From: Amycolatopsis antarctica
GTDB taxonomy: Bacteria; Actinomycetota; Actinomycetes; Mycobacteriales; Pseudonocardiaceae
DNA: 64,000 bases
Assembly: GCF_002262875.1 (NCBI RefSeq)
Contig: NZ_NKYE01000003.1
Location: 124,001-188,000, forward strand
Direction of reading: 5' to 3'
This document shows, one piece after another, positions 1 through 8,858 of this stretch. How positions within the stretch are numbered: position 1 is the first letter of the stretch; the number at the start of each line of letters is the position of its first letter. Below the pieces are notes generated by a model. That model ran no database searches. It had not been told where the DNA came from and saw nothing but the letters and a program-made list of their open reading frames with translations. The translations under genes were made by a program, and so were the position numbers.

Positions 1-598
1 CGGGATCGTCGCCGAGGAACGCGATCCTGCGGTGCCCGTGCGCGGCCAGGTGGGCGACGGCCGCGGCCGTGCCGCCCACGTTGTCCACCAACACGGTGTC
101 GGCCACGACGTCCCCCGCCGGACGGTCGATGAACACCACCGGGGTGCCTGCGCGGGTCTCCGGCATCAGGTATCCGTGCCGCATTCCGGCGGGCACGATC
201 AGCAGCCCGTCCACCTGCCGGGCACAGAACTCCAGCGCGAGCTCCCGCTCTCGCTCCGGGTCCTCGTCCGAGGAGCCGGTCAGCAGGTGCCGGTCGAAGG
301 AGGTGGCGATCCGCTCGACCGCGCGGTTCAGCTCGGAGTAGAACGGGTTGCCGACGTCCTCGACGATCAGCCCGACCGTGCCGGTGGTGGAGCCGCGACG
401 CAGGTTCCGGGCACCGAGGTTGCGGCGGAAACCGAGCGTTTCGATCGCGGAGAGCACCCTGTCCGCCGTGTCCCGGTGGACCCCCGGCTCGTCGTTGACC
501 ACCCGCGACACCGTCTTGATGCTCGTGCCGGAGAGGCGGGCGACATCGTTCATGGTGGCGCGGCGTCCTTGCCCACCACCGGGCGACAACGTTGTCAT
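1..598 (-). CDS. LacI-family transcriptional regulator (3' end outside window)
   Basis: Sugar-responsive DNA-binding repressor. The reverse strand reads an N-terminal helix-turn-helix of LacI type (TMNDVARLSGTSIKTVSRVV), then the hinge and the start of a periplasmic-binding-like effector domain with the usual GTVGLIVEDVGNPFYSEL stretch; the frame is still open at base 1. Two in-frame ATGs are possible, at 598 and 553. The 553 start has a purine-rich AAGGACG ahead of it, while the 598 start overlaps a perfect palindrome that looks like this protein's operator. The effector and target genes are not visible. Confidence 0.85.
   Translation of the reverse strand, partial: MTTLSPGGGQGRRATMNDVARLSGTSIKTVSRVVNDEPGVHRDTADRVLSAIETLGFRRNLGARNLRRGSTTGTVGLIVEDVGNPFYSELNRAVERIATSFDRHLLTGSSDEDPERERELALEFCARQVDGLLIVPAGMRHGYLMPETRAGTPVVFIDRPAGDVVADTVLVDNVGGTAAAVAHLAAHGHRRIAFLGDDP
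585..596. promoter_or_regulatory. LacI-type palindromic operator, probably autoregulatory
   Basis: GACAACGTTGTC is a perfect 12-base palindrome of the TGACAACGTTGTCA class bound by many actinobacterial LacI proteins. It lies at the 5' end of the LacI gene, overlapping the upstream candidate start and about 30 bases before the downstream one. Autoregulation is inferred from this position. Confidence 0.5.
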
Positions 599-803
599 AG
601 TGCGGAGGATTTCACACCTTCGAGGGATAGCCTGTCAACAGTTCGTTCGTCGTATCCTCGTCTTTGCTCACTAACCGTTACTGGACAAGGATTTCCTTCC
701 AGTCGGGTGACGCATGATGACGGTCGCCGCGGCGATCCGGCACCGCCGTCCGGGTGCGGAACGAGGACGTCGTGGACAAGGTTGTCGGTCCGCGCCGGGC
801 CGG

Positions 804-858
804 GCGCAACCTTCGTCGGCGCGCGGGCAACCTTCGTCGAGGAGGCGGGCAACCTTCG
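804..858. promoter_or_regulatory. Three direct repeats upstream of ABC exporter
   Basis: GCAACCTTCG occurs three times, at 806-815, 827-836 and 849-858, so at 21- and 22-base periods, two helical turns each. The last two copies extend to a 14-base match (GCGGGCAACCTTCG). The array ends 53 bases before the ABC ATPase start, which suits binding of a regulator on one face of the helix. The regulator is unknown. Confidence 0.45.
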
Positions 859-911
859 CAATCAGGGAAAACCCGGATCCGGGCCGGTGGCCGAGGCGCT
901 ACGGTCCCTCC

Positions 912-1847
912 ATGAACGAAGCCTGGTCGGCACAGGCGCCTGGGGACACGCCGGCGCTCGTCGTGGACGACATCCACATGACTTACGGGGAACTGCGTGC
1001 GGTGGACGGGGTCTCGTTCTCCGTCGCGGAGGGTGAGTTCTTCGGCATCCTCGGGCCGAACGGGGCCGGCAAGACCACCACGCTCGAGATCGCCGAGGGC
1101 CTGCGCGAGCCGGCGTCCGGCTCGGTGCGGCTCCTGGGCGAGCAGCCATGGCCGCGCAACGTCGCGCTGCTGCCCCGGATCGGTGTGCAGCTCCAGGCGT
1201 CCGCCTTCTTCGAGAAGCTGACCGCGCGCGAGCAGCTCGAGACCTTCGGAGCGCTCTACGGCGTCGGCGGCGAGCGGGTGGACGAGATGCTCGAACTCGT
1301 CGGGCTCACCGACAAGGCCGCCACCCCCGAGGCGAAACTGTCCGGCGGGCAGCGGCAGCGCCTGTCCATCGCCTGCGCTCTGGTGCACGATCCCGACATC
1401 GTCTTCCTCGACGAGCCCACCGCAGCCCTCGACCCGCAGGCCCGCCGCAACCTGTGGGACGTGCTGCGCGAGGTGAAGTCGCGGGGCAAGACCATCGTCT
1501 ACACCACCCACTACCTGGACGAGGCCGAGGTCCTCTGCGACCGCGTGGCCATCATGGACCGCGGCCGGATCCTCGCCATGGACGCCCCGGCGAGGCTCGT
1601 CCGCGATCTGGACGCCGCCACCCACGTGATCCTGGAACGTGACTCGCTCCCGCTCGGCGAGGCGCGGGCACTGCCCGGCGCCGACGAGGTGAGCGAGGAC
1701 GAGGTCTCACTGACCATCTCCACCCGCACGCCCGCACCGGTGCTCTCCGCGCTCGCCGAACGCGGCACGCTCGACGGCCTCCAGGTGCGGACCGCGACCC
1801 TCGAGGACGTGTTCCTCGGACTGACCGGCAGGGAGTACCGGGCATGA
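912..1847 (+). CDS. ABC exporter ATP-binding protein (DrrA-like)
   Basis: The 311-residue ATPase of a drug- or lipid-type ABC-2 exporter. Walker A GPNGAGKTT is at about residues 48-56, the signature LSGGQ at 143-147, Walker B IVFLDEP at 163-169 and the switch histidine at 200. The C-terminal ~80 residues are the regulatory tail seen in DrrA-like proteins. The frame is open upstream to 714, but homology starts only after the ATG at 912. The stop overlaps the permease start (ATGA), so the two are translationally coupled. The exported substrate cannot be read from sequence. Confidence 0.92.
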   Translation: MNEAWSAQAPGDTPALVVDDIHMTYGELRAVDGVSFSVAEGEFFGILGPNGAGKTTTLEIAEGLREPASGSVRLLGEQPWPRNVALLPRIGVQLQASAFFEKLTAREQLETFGALYGVGGERVDEMLELVGLTDKAATPEAKLSGGQRQRLSIACALVHDPDIVFLDEPTAALDPQARRNLWDVLREVKSRGKTIVYTTHYLDEAEVLCDRVAIMDRGRILAMDAPARLVRDLDAATHVILERDSLPLGEARALPGADEVSEDEVSLTISTRTPAPVLSALAERGTLDGLQVRTATLEDVFLGLTGREYRA

Positions 1848-2944
1848 CCATCACCGAGAAGCCACGCGAGAGCACTGCCGCCACCGGGCGGGCCCTCGCG
1901 CCCACGCCGTTCCGGGCGCTGTCCGTCGCGATGGTCAAGGGGTTCCTGCGGGACAAGGCGACGCTGTTCTTCACCTTCCTCTTCCCGCTGATGTTCCTGG
2001 TCATCTTCGGCCTCATCTTCGGCGACCAGGCCTCCTCGAAGACCGAGATCGGCGTCGTCGGCGACGGCCCGGTGATCGCCGCGCTGGAGCAGTCCGGGGC
2101 GGTGGAGCTGACCCGGCTCGGCAGCACCGACGAGGCGCTGGCGCAGGTCGGTTCGGGTGACCTGCCCGCCTTCATCGCCCAGCAGGGCGACGCGGTGACG
2201 CTGCGCTTCGCCGCCAGCGACTCGGCCAAGGCGGGCACGGTGAACGGCCTGGTCCGCGGCGTCGTCGACCAGGCCAATCTGGCCGCCACCGGCCAGTCGC
2301 CCCGGTTCGCCCTGGACGCGGCACAGGTGGAGGACTCCTCGCTGAAGCCGATCCAGTACATGGCGCCGGGGATCCTGTCCTGGGCGGTGTCCATCGCCGC
2401 CGTCTTCGGTGCCGCGCTCACGTTCGTCAACTGGCGGAAGAAGCAGGTCCTGCGCAGGCTCCAGCTCGCCCCGGTGCAGCCGTCCACTGTGCTCGGTTCG
2501 CGCGTGGTCGTGTCGCTGGGCGTGGCCGTGCTGCAGTTCGTGCTGTTCGTCGGGATCGCCATGCTGCCGATGTTCGGCCTGCGGCTGTCCGGGCAGTGGT
2601 GGCTGGCGGTCCCGTTGCTGCTGCTGGGAACCCTGGCGTTCTTCTCGATCGGCATGCTGGTGGGCGCGTTCTGCAAGACGGAGGAGGCGGCGAGCGGGGC
2701 GGCGAACCTGATCACCCTGCCGATGGCGTTCCTCTCCGGAGCCTTCTTCCCGGTGGACCAGACGCCGCAGTGGCTGCAGGGGATCTCGAAGGTCTTCCCG
2801 ATGCGCCACCTCAACGACGGCATGCTGGACGTGATGGTGCGCGGCAAGGGTGTCGAGGCGCTGCTGCTCCCGGCCGGTGTGCTCATCGCGTTCACCCTTG
2901 TCGTCGGATTCATCGCGTCGAGGGTCTTCCGCTGGGAGGACTGA
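1844..2944 (+). CDS. ABC-2 type transporter permease (DrrB-like)
   Basis: The 366-residue membrane partner of the preceding ATPase. One N-terminal membrane segment (around LFFTFLFPLMFLVIFGLIFG) is followed by a ~140-residue extracytoplasmic domain and a block of about five C-terminal membrane segments, the usual ABC-2 exporter layout. The late motif LITLPMAFLSGAFFPVDQTP is the conserved permease signature. It overlaps the ATPase by four bases and is followed by a strong terminator, so the pair is a complete two-gene operon. Confidence 0.92.
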   Translation: MTITEKPRESTAATGRALAPTPFRALSVAMVKGFLRDKATLFFTFLFPLMFLVIFGLIFGDQASSKTEIGVVGDGPVIAALEQSGAVELTRLGSTDEALAQVGSGDLPAFIAQQGDAVTLRFAASDSAKAGTVNGLVRGVVDQANLAATGQSPRFALDAAQVEDSSLKPIQYMAPGILSWAVSIAAVFGAALTFVNWRKKQVLRRLQLAPVQPSTVLGSRVVVSLGVAVLQFVLFVGIAMLPMFGLRLSGQWWLAVPLLLLGTLAFFSIGMLVGAFCKTEEAASGAANLITLPMAFLSGAFFPVDQTPQWLQGISKVFPMRHLNDGMLDVMVRGKGVEALLLPAGVLIAFTLVVGFIASRVFRWED

Positions 2945-2957
2945 CCACGTTTGACGG

Positions 2958-2998
2958 TTTCGCCGGATCCGTTCGCCGAATGCGCGGATCCGGCGAAA
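2958..2998 (+). terminator. Intrinsic terminator after ABC exporter
   Basis: Perfect 14-base arms at 2958-2971 and 2985-2998 (TTTCGCCGGATCCG and complement) enclose a 13-base loop, followed by TTCTTTTC. Confidence 0.75.
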
Positions 2999-3322
2999 TT
3001 CTTTTCGTTCCGGTGTGCGGCTCACGTCGAATGCGCGGCCACGCCGGAATGGTGCGGTGGAATTGCGGGTCCGGTGCCGGAAGATTCGTCCGCGGGAGCG
3101 GATCGCGCCCGTGCGAACACTTTCCGCGATCGTCCGATCCTCCTGGTGTGGCGAGAAACCCCTCGTGACAACTGTCACGGCCCCCGGTGTTCCGGTGAGG
3201 CCCGTCACGCCTCACAATGGAATCACAACGTCCGACACCGTGGTTGACGTCGATGGGTAGTTCCGTTCGGCACCCCACATCGGGCGCTTTTTTGTGCGTA
3301 CGTGATTCCTGAGGAGGAAGTC
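2999..3322. other. Intergenic region before DUF3817 gene
   Basis: About 320 bases without a supportable gene. It contains an inverted repeat, GTGAGGC-N7-GCCTCAC, at 3195-3215 that could be an operator, and ends in a strong GAGGAGG ribosome-binding site at 3311-3317. Nothing else is recognisable. Confidence 0.4.
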
Positions 3323-3691
3323 GTGTCCAGCAAGGCCGCTGTCCTGTTCCGCGTGACCGCAGTCGCCGAGGCCCTTTCCTGGGCCGGTCTGCTGGCCGGC
3401 ATGTTCGCCAAGTACGTCCTGGAGGCCGGCGAGGGTGGCGTGCCCGTGCTCGGCATGGTGCACGGCGTGGTCTTCGCCGCCTACGTGCTCGTGACGCTCG
3501 CCGTCGCCCGCCCGCTGCGCTGGACGCTCAAGACGACGGTGATCGCGCTGCTGGCCAGCATTCCGCCGCTGTTCACCTGGGCGTTCGAGAAGTGGGCCCT
3601 GCGGTCGGGCAAGCTCGACGGCCCGCAGCGGCTCACCTACGGCGGCACCGCGCTGTTCAGCGCGCGTTCCGCCGAGCCGGCCGGCGTCTGA
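3323..3691 (+). CDS. DUF3817 family small membrane protein
   Basis: A 122-residue integral membrane protein of unknown function. Three hydrophobic segments are visible (ALSWAGLLAGMFAKYVL, GVVFAAYVLVTLAVA, TVIALLASIPPLFTWAF) with the early Arg/Glu pattern typical of DUF3817 (FRVTAVAEALSWAGLL). The GTG at 3323, seven codons into the open frame, is chosen because GAGGAGG stands just ahead of it. It converges on the MarR gene. Confidence 0.8.
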   Translation: MSSKAAVLFRVTAVAEALSWAGLLAGMFAKYVLEAGEGGVPVLGMVHGVVFAAYVLVTLAVARPLRWTLKTTVIALLASIPPLFTWAFEKWALRSGKLDGPQRLTYGGTALFSARSAEPAGV

Positions 3692-3727
3692 GGCGGCTGG
3701 AGGCGCGACCGCGGCGCCGCGGGGGTC

Positions 3728-4228
3728 CTACTCGGCGAAGTCGCCGGTCGCCTTGCGTACCTTCTTCAGCAGGTCGACGAGCTGACCGGTCTGCTTGTCG
3801 GTGAGCCCGCGCAGGCCGAAGTCGATCTCGGTGACCGCGCTGGTCGCCTCGTCCTTTCGCGCCCGGCCCTCCGGGGTGATCTCGACCAGCGTCGTGCGCC
3901 GGTCGGTCGGATGCGGGACACGTTTGACCAGTCCGTCGCGCTCCAGCCGGTCGACGATGTTGGTGACGCTGGTCGGATGCAGTTGCAGCCGCTCGCCCAT
4001 CACCCGCATCGGCAGGCTGGCGCGCCTGGCGAAGGTCAGCAGGATCAGCGCCTCGTAGCGGGCGAAGGTGAGCCCGTGCGGCTTGAGCGCACCGTCCACG
4101 GCGGACTGGATGATCTGCTGGACGCGCATCACCCCGGTGACCGCGGCCATCGTGCCGGACGGGCCGATCCGCTCCTCCCACATCTCTGCCGCTCGGGCGA
4201 TCGGGTCGAATGGCAGCGGACCGTTCAT
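3728..4228 (-). CDS. MarR-family transcriptional regulator
   Basis: A 166-residue winged-helix repressor. The core has the recognition helix region LQLHPTSVTNIVDRLERDGL and the wing with the hallmark basic stretch HPTDRRTTLVEIT. MarR proteins are dimers that usually release DNA on binding a small phenolic or lipophilic ligand. The ATG at 4228 is preferred over the upstream in-frame GTG/ATG codons because the added residues would be low-complexity. It diverges from the thiamine-binding-type gene at 4420; a 12-base tandem repeat lies between them. Confidence 0.85.
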   Translation of the reverse strand: MNGPLPFDPIARAAEMWEERIGPSGTMAAVTGVMRVQQIIQSAVDGALKPHGLTFARYEALILLTFARRASLPMRVMGERLQLHPTSVTNIVDRLERDGLVKRVPHPTDRRTTLVEITPEGRARKDEATSAVTEIDFGLRGLTDKQTGQLVDLLKKVRKATGDFAE

Positions 4229-4337
4229 GACGCTCGAAGTTACCAGTGGGTACCGCGACCTGTGGCGAGGCCGTCCCATACTGGGGCCGGATTCCTTTCG
4301 CTTTCCGGGAATCCGGCCGTCCCGCGGGTCGGCCGTA

Positions 4338-4397
4338 GCGACGAACCAGGCGACGAACCAGGCGACGAACCAGGCGCCGAACCGAGCGCCGAACGAA
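4338..4397. repeat. 12-base tandem repeat, five copies
   Basis: GCGACGAACCAG is repeated exactly three times (4338-4373), then twice with changes (GCGCCGAACCGA, GCGCCGAACGAA). It sits between divergent marR-type and thiamine-binding-type genes, ending about 20 bases before the GTG at 4420. Confidence 0.8.
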
Positions 4398-4419
4398 GCG
4401 TCCGAAGCGAGGAGTCAAC

Positions 4420-4713
4420 GTGATCGTGGCATTCAGCGTCAGCCCGGCGGGTGGCCAGTCCGACAGCGTGGCGGCGGCGGTCGCCGAGGCCGTCCGGGTG
4501 GTACGCGACTCCGGCCTGCCCAACGAGACGAACTCGATGTTCACCCTCGTCGAGGGGGACTGGGACGAGGTGATGGACGTGGTGAAGCGGGCCACCGAGG
4601 CGGTGCAGGCCGCCGCGCCGCGGGTCGGGCTCGTACTCAAGGCCGACATCCGGCCGGGGCATACCGGCCAGCTCGCCGCGAAGGTGGCCCGGATCGAGGA
4701 GCACCTGACCTGA
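4420..4713 (+). CDS. Thiamine-binding protein (MTH1187/YkoF family)
   Basis: A 97-residue ferredoxin-like fold protein of the DUF77/MTH1187 family; members bind thiamine or a related cofactor and form tetramers. The sequence has the family pattern of an N-terminal strand (IVAFSVSP), a central [21 protein letters not shown] segment ([18 protein letters not shown]) and a late KADIRPG strand. Full family length. The GTG at 4420 follows GAGGAGTC. No thiamine riboswitch is recognisable upstream, so the ligand is inferred from family only. Confidence 0.82.
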   Translation: MIVAFSVSPAGGQSDSVAAAVAEAVRVVRDSGLPNETNSMFTLVEGDWDEVMDVVKRATEAVQAAAPRVGLVLKADIRPGHTGQLAAKVARIEEHLT

Positions 4714-4774
4714 ATCCGGCGAGCCGCCGGGCACCAGCGATGAGTTCTCGGCGCACCGGTGGCAGGATGGAGCC

Positions 4775-5743
4775 GTGACACATCCACGGGGATCAGCAGC
4801 CAGCTCAGCAGCGATGTCCGCGGCCCTCTCGGGCGCAGTGGACCTGTCCGGGCTCAAAGCCCGCGCGGACGCCGCCCGGCAGCAGCCCGCGGCGGGAGCA
4901 CCGCCGCGGGGCGGGGGCGAGGGGCAGTCGGCGGGAGGTTCCGTCGTCGAGGTGAGCGAGGCGAGCTTCCAGGCCGAGGTCGTCGACCGGTCGATGGAGA
5001 CGCTCGTCGTCGTCGATCTGTGGGCCGAGTGGTGCGGACCGTGCAAGCAGCTCAGTCCGCTGCTGGAGAAGCTCGCCGCCGAGGCGAACGGCGCCTGGGT
5101 GCTGGCGAAGATCGACGTGGACGCGAACCCGCGTATCTCGCAGCTCTTCGGCGTCCAGTCCATCCCGACGATCGTGGCCATCGCGGGCGGACAGCCGGTG
5201 GACGCCTTCTCCGGCGCGTTGCCGGAACCGCAGATCCGCGAGTGGCTGGCGAAGCTGCTCGACGCGCTGCGCGATCAGCTTCCCGGCATCCGGGCCGCCG
5301 AACAGGCAGGCGGAGCCGAGCCGGAGGAGGTCGAGGACCCGCGCTTCACCGAGGCGGAGGACGCGCTCGACCGTGGCGACTACGCCGCCGCCCAGGCCGC
5401 CTACGAGCGGATCCTGGACGCCGAGCCCGCCAACGAGCTGGCGCGGGCCGCGCTGGTGCAGGTGCGCTTCGCCGCCAGGGCGGGAGAGGTGGACGCCGGC
5501 GCGCTCGCCCGCGCCGAGGCCGACCCCGCCGATCTGGACGCGCAGCTCGCGGCCGCGGACTTCGAGATCGCGCAGGGATCGGTGGAGGGTGCTTTCACCC
5601 GGCTGATCGATGCGGTACGCCGCACCGCGGGCGACGAGCGCAACCGGGTGCGCGAGCACCTGGTGGGTCTGTTCGAGCTGTTCGACCCGGCCGACGATCG
5701 GGTGGCTTCCGCCCGCAGGCAGCTCGCCAGCGCCCTGTACTGA
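4775..5743 (+). CDS. Thioredoxin-TPR co-chaperone (CnoX/YbbN type)
   Basis: A 322-residue cytoplasmic protein. After a ~55-residue low-complexity N-terminus comes a thioredoxin fold with an intact WCGPC redox centre, a cis-Pro segment (SIPTIVAI), and then a C-terminal helical tetratricopeptide region from about residue 190. This architecture is that of YbbN/CnoX, which protects and hands over unfolded clients to GroEL/DnaK. E. coli CnoX has SxxC instead; here both cysteines are present, so thiol reductase activity is possible. The gene ends before a long perfect palindrome. Confidence 0.88.
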   Translation: MTHPRGSAASSAAMSAALSGAVDLSGLKARADAARQQPAAGAPPRGGGEGQSAGGSVVEVSEASFQAEVVDRSMETLVVVDLWAEWCGPCKQLSPLLEKLAAEANGAWVLAKIDVDANPRISQLFGVQSIPTIVAIAGGQPVDAFSGALPEPQIREWLAKLLDALRDQLPGIRAAEQAGGAEPEEVEDPRFTEAEDALDRGDYAAAQAAYERILDAEPANELARAALVQVRFAARAGEVDAGALARAEADPADLDAQLAAADFEIAQGSVEGAFTRLIDAVRRTAGDERNRVREHLVGLFELFDPADDRVASARRQLASALY

Positions 5744-5777
5744 CCAGCCCTGTACTGACCGGCGTCGTACCGAGCCG

Positions 5778-5813
5778 CCGCCCGGCACCCGGTGATCACC
5801 GGGTGCCGGGCGG
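5778..5813. terminator. Perfect 36-base palindrome, bidirectional terminator
   Basis: A gap-free palindrome centred at 5795/5796 (core GGTGATCACC, arms of 18 bases) lies between the convergent thioredoxin-TPR and metallopeptidase genes. There is no U-tract, as is common in high-GC actinomycetes. Confidence 0.6.
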
Positions 5814-5819
5814 ACCGGC

Positions 5820-7265
5820 TCAGCCGTACTGCTCCGAGCACGGGCCTGAGCCCTCCAGGTAGCCCTTGCGCAGCGACTCCACCCTGGCGAAACCGCTCGG
5901 CACCTGGTTGCCGTTGACGTCGGCGGCGATCAGGCTGCGCGGCTGCAGCAGCTCCGCGATCGCCTCGTCCAGGTCCCCGGAGGACAACCGCAGCCTGTTG
6001 CCCTCGGTGTTGGTCGCCGCGGCCCAGGCCCCGACGAGACACGAGGTGCGCAGGCCCGCGTTGGAGTTGTCCAGCGAGGCGCCGACCCCCTTCTGGACGC
6101 CCTGCGTGTAACGGGAGGCGACCTCGGCGAGCGCGGCGAAGTCGCCAAGCGGGGCGCCCGCGTCGCCGCTGATCTCGGCCTCCTTGTCGACAGGCCGCCC
6201 GAGTTCCTTCAGCTTCGCCAGATCGACGTTGACGGTGTTGTCGTCCGGGCAGTACGAGGCCGGGGCGGTGTCCGGCCCGTTCGCGCAGGCGCCACTGCCC
6301 TCCACGATCTCCGGGCCCTGTACGCCGGCTCCGGCGAAGGCCTGGTCGAGACTGTCCTTGAGGTAGCCGAGAAGTTCGCTGCTGACCCGTTCGTCGCCCT
6401 CGCCGGAGTCCTTCTTGTCGAAGGGCTGCTCGGTGATTCTCGGCTCGATGTTGTCCAGGCTCATCGAGGCGCATTCGGCGGCGCCCTTCTCGAACCCGGT
6501 CTGGAAGGCGAACGTGCGGTCGAACGCCGTGCCGTGGGCACCGCGATCCGTCGCCGACTTCCCGGCCTGGTCCCGGATGAAGAACAGCGAGGCCATCACC
6601 TCGTTCAGCCCCTCCGAGGTCGAGACGGTGAAGTACTTGCTCCGCCCCTCGGCCATCCAGCGGAAGTAGCCGCCGGTGAAGCAGTCGGCCTGCTGTTCCT
6701 TGACGATCGTCTTCGTCTGCTTGTCGACGCCCGCCTTCTCGCCGAGCCGGTACTGGATCGCGTGCCCGAACTCATGACCGAGGACGGTCACCACGGCCAT
6801 CTCGCCGAAGCGTTCGCGCAGGAACGGCAGAAGCTGGCCACGGTCCCAGGCGACCAGATCCTCCGGCGGGCAGTAGAAGGCGTTCATCGCCGCGTCCGCG
6901 GTGGACGTGCCACAGGCCTCGGCCGGGGTGCCGTCGGGGTCGTAGGAGAGCAGCTTCTTCACCGGTTCGAAGGGCTGCCCGTCGAACGAGGCGGGCAGGG
7001 TCTCCTTCCAGTAGTCGCTGACGTCGGCGATCGCGGCGACGGCGATCGTGTCCTCGGGGCTGTCGGTGAGATCCTGCACGGGCAGGTCCGGCTTCGGCGC
7101 GTCCGGCTTGAGCCCGCTGTCGAAGTGGGTCACCGGCAGACCGGAGACGTTGCCGACGGTCTGCGCCTCGCCCTGTGTGCCGCCGCCGCATCCGGCGATC
7201 AGCGCGAGTACCGCCACGCCCGCCGCCACGGCGGGTAGTCCGCGCCGGGCCGTTCCTCCGAACAT
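5820..7265 (-). CDS. Putative neutral zinc metallopeptidase lipoprotein (1)
   Basis: A 481-residue predicted secreted lipoprotein. From the ATG at 7265 it begins with a signal peptide ending in the lipobox LIAGC; upstream in-frame codons would add a charged stretch before the signal and are less likely. The zinc motif HEFGH sits in VVTVLGHEFGHAIQYRLG, and the downstream ADCFTGGYF segment supplies the usual third-ligand region of the neutral zinc metallopeptidase (YpfJ) family. Substrate unknown. It forms a tandem pair with the paralogue at 7389-8783, same strand, separated by about 120 bases. Confidence 0.83.
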   Translation of the reverse strand: MFGGTARRGLPAVAAGVAVLALIAGCGGGTQGEAQTVGNVSGLPVTHFDSGLKPDAPKPDLPVQDLTDSPEDTIAVAAIADVSDYWKETLPASFDGQPFEPVKKLLSYDPDGTPAEACGTSTADAAMNAFYCPPEDLVAWDRGQLLPFLRERFGEMAVVTVLGHEFGHAIQYRLGEKAGVDKQTKTIVKEQQADCFTGGYFRWMAEGRSKYFTVSTSEGLNEVMASLFFIRDQAGKSATDRGAHGTAFDRTFAFQTGFEKGAAECASMSLDNIEPRITEQPFDKKDSGEGDERVSSELLGYLKDSLDQAFAGAGVQGPEIVEGSGACANGPDTAPASYCPDDNTVNVDLAKLKELGRPVDKEAEISGDAGAPLGDFAALAEVASRYTQGVQKGVGASLDNSNAGLRTSCLVGAWAAATNTEGNRLRLSSGDLDEAIAELLQPRSLIAADVNGNQVPSGFARVESLRKGYLEGSGPCSEQYG

Positions 7266-7388
7266 CGTTCGCTCGCTTCGTTCCAGGGCCCCCAGCGGGA
7301 ACCGGGGCGATACCGTCTCCGTCCGCACCCTACTGACCGTGCCCGCACGCCGTACGCGGAAGTGCGGGATCGGGGTCCGGTGCGCCGG

Positions 7389-8783
7389 TCAGCCGAGACC
7401 GCACGCCGCGGCACCGCCGACCACGCCGCCGCGAAACGCCGCCACCCGGTCGAAACCGCTGGAGAGCGCGCCACCGTCGATGTCGCGTGCCGGGTAGTCG
7501 TAGCCGAGCAGCACGAGTACCGCCTCGTCCAGGTCGCCGGGGGAGACGGTGAAGTCCCGTCGCGGTTCCAGCAGCGAACCGGTGTAGGAACCGGCCAGGC
7601 ACAGCGCGCCGCGCTGCGCCTGCTCACCGGACAGCGGCAGGGCGGCGGCGCCCAGCGCCCCCAGCGCGTAGCGGCTGGCGACGATGGTGCCCGCGCCGTA
7701 GTCGCCGATCCGGGCGTGGATGTCGGCGACCGTCCCGCTGGTCGACACCCGGACCACGTTCTCGTCCCGGCAGTACGCCGCCGCGCCCTGCGGTCCGCAG
7801 GACGGGTCGCCTGCCACCTGCTCGACCGGGGGTGCCGTCCAGCCGGAGCCCTTCGCCCCGAGCGCCTCGGTGAAGTACGGGCCCAGGTCCGCGGAAAGGG
7901 CGTCCAGCAGAGCGGGCAGTTCCAGGTTCCCGCCGCGGGCCTCGTCCTCCGCGCTGGTGAAGGCCCGCTGGGTGAACTGGCGGTTCTGTGCGGTGATCTC
8001 GGCACACGGTGCGGGCCCGCCGTCGAAGCCGTCCTGGAACGCGGACACCCGGTCGAAGGCGTCCCCGTGCGCGCCCGAGTCGCGGTTGTCGGTGCCCACC
8101 GGGTCGCGGAAGGTGATCAGCGCCCGCAGCGAGGCGTCGAGTTCGCTTTCCGGCAGCCGCAGGTGCTCGGCGTTGCCGTCGAGTACCCAGCGGATGAACG
8201 CGCCCGCGTAGCAGTCGGCCATCGCCTCGATGACGATCGGCGGGTACAGGCCGCCGCGTCCGCGCCCGATCCCGGACCGTTCCTGCACGGCGTGCCCGGT
8301 CTCGTGGGAGAGCACCATCATCATCGCGCCCGCCCCGTACCGTTCGGTGAGCACCGGTAGCAGGGCGCCCCGGTCCCAGACGATCACGTCCTCGCCGGGG
8401 CAGTAGTAGGCGTTGCCCTCGACCTGCGACGCCGCGTCGAGGCAGGGTGGCGGGCCCGCCGCCGGATCGGACGGATCGACGGAGTGGAAGCCACCGCGCG
8501 GCTCCTCCCAGCGGCTGCCGAACGTCGCCGGGTAGGCCTCTTCCCAGAACTCGCCGATGTCGGTGATCACCGTCGCGGCCAGCCGGTCGATCTCACCCTC
8601 GCCCGCCCCGTCGACGAAACCGGGGTCGACCAGCGAGGTGGTGCTCTGCCGGATCTGGGCGCCGATCAGGTCGAGGCTGGGGCCGGCGGTGCCGGGGACG
8701 GACGGGCCGCACGCGGTCAGCACGAGCAGGATCGCAACGACACCGCCGAGCGTTCGTCTGCCCACCGCACCATTGTGCGGCAT
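7389..8783 (-). CDS. Putative neutral zinc metallopeptidase lipoprotein (2)
   Basis: A 464-residue paralogue of the next gene downstream. The signal peptide ends in a lipobox (LVLTAC); the active-site motif is HETGH (MMMVLSHETGHAVQERSG), followed by MADCYAGAFIRW. Shared blocks (YYCPGEDVIVWDRGALLP versus YCPPEDLVAWDRGQLLP) show that the pair arose by duplication, but the sequences have diverged well. It is transcribed toward its paralogue and away from glgP, whose start is 75 bases off on the other strand. Confidence 0.82.
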   Translation of the reverse strand: MPHNGAVGRRTLGGVVAILLVLTACGPSVPGTAGPSLDLIGAQIRQSTTSLVDPGFVDGAGEGEIDRLAATVITDIGEFWEEAYPATFGSRWEEPRGGFHSVDPSDPAAGPPPCLDAASQVEGNAYYCPGEDVIVWDRGALLPVLTERYGAGAMMMVLSHETGHAVQERSGIGRGRGGLYPPIVIEAMADCYAGAFIRWVLDGNAEHLRLPESELDASLRALITFRDPVGTDNRDSGAHGDAFDRVSAFQDGFDGGPAPCAEITAQNRQFTQRAFTSAEDEARGGNLELPALLDALSADLGPYFTEALGAKGSGWTAPPVEQVAGDPSCGPQGAAAYCRDENVVRVSTSGTVADIHARIGDYGAGTIVASRYALGALGAAALPLSGEQAQRGALCLAGSYTGSLLEPRRDFTVSPGDLDEAVLVLLGYDYPARDIDGGALSSGFDRVAAFRGGVVGGAAACGLG

Positions 8784-8858
8784 CGAACCGTGTCGTGGCG
8801 CCGTGTTCGCCAGGACGCCGCCCGCGCGGGGCCGGCCGGACGTCTAGGGTCGCTCCTC

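Noticed and set aside
804..858. The phased repeats as a riboswitch or structured leader
   Set aside because: They are direct rather than inverted repeats and do not form a convincing stem, so a protein-binding array is likelier.
4420..4713. Thiamine riboswitch ahead of the thiamine-binding-type gene
   Set aside because: The upstream stretch is a 12-base tandem repeat and lacks the conserved TPP-aptamer elements.
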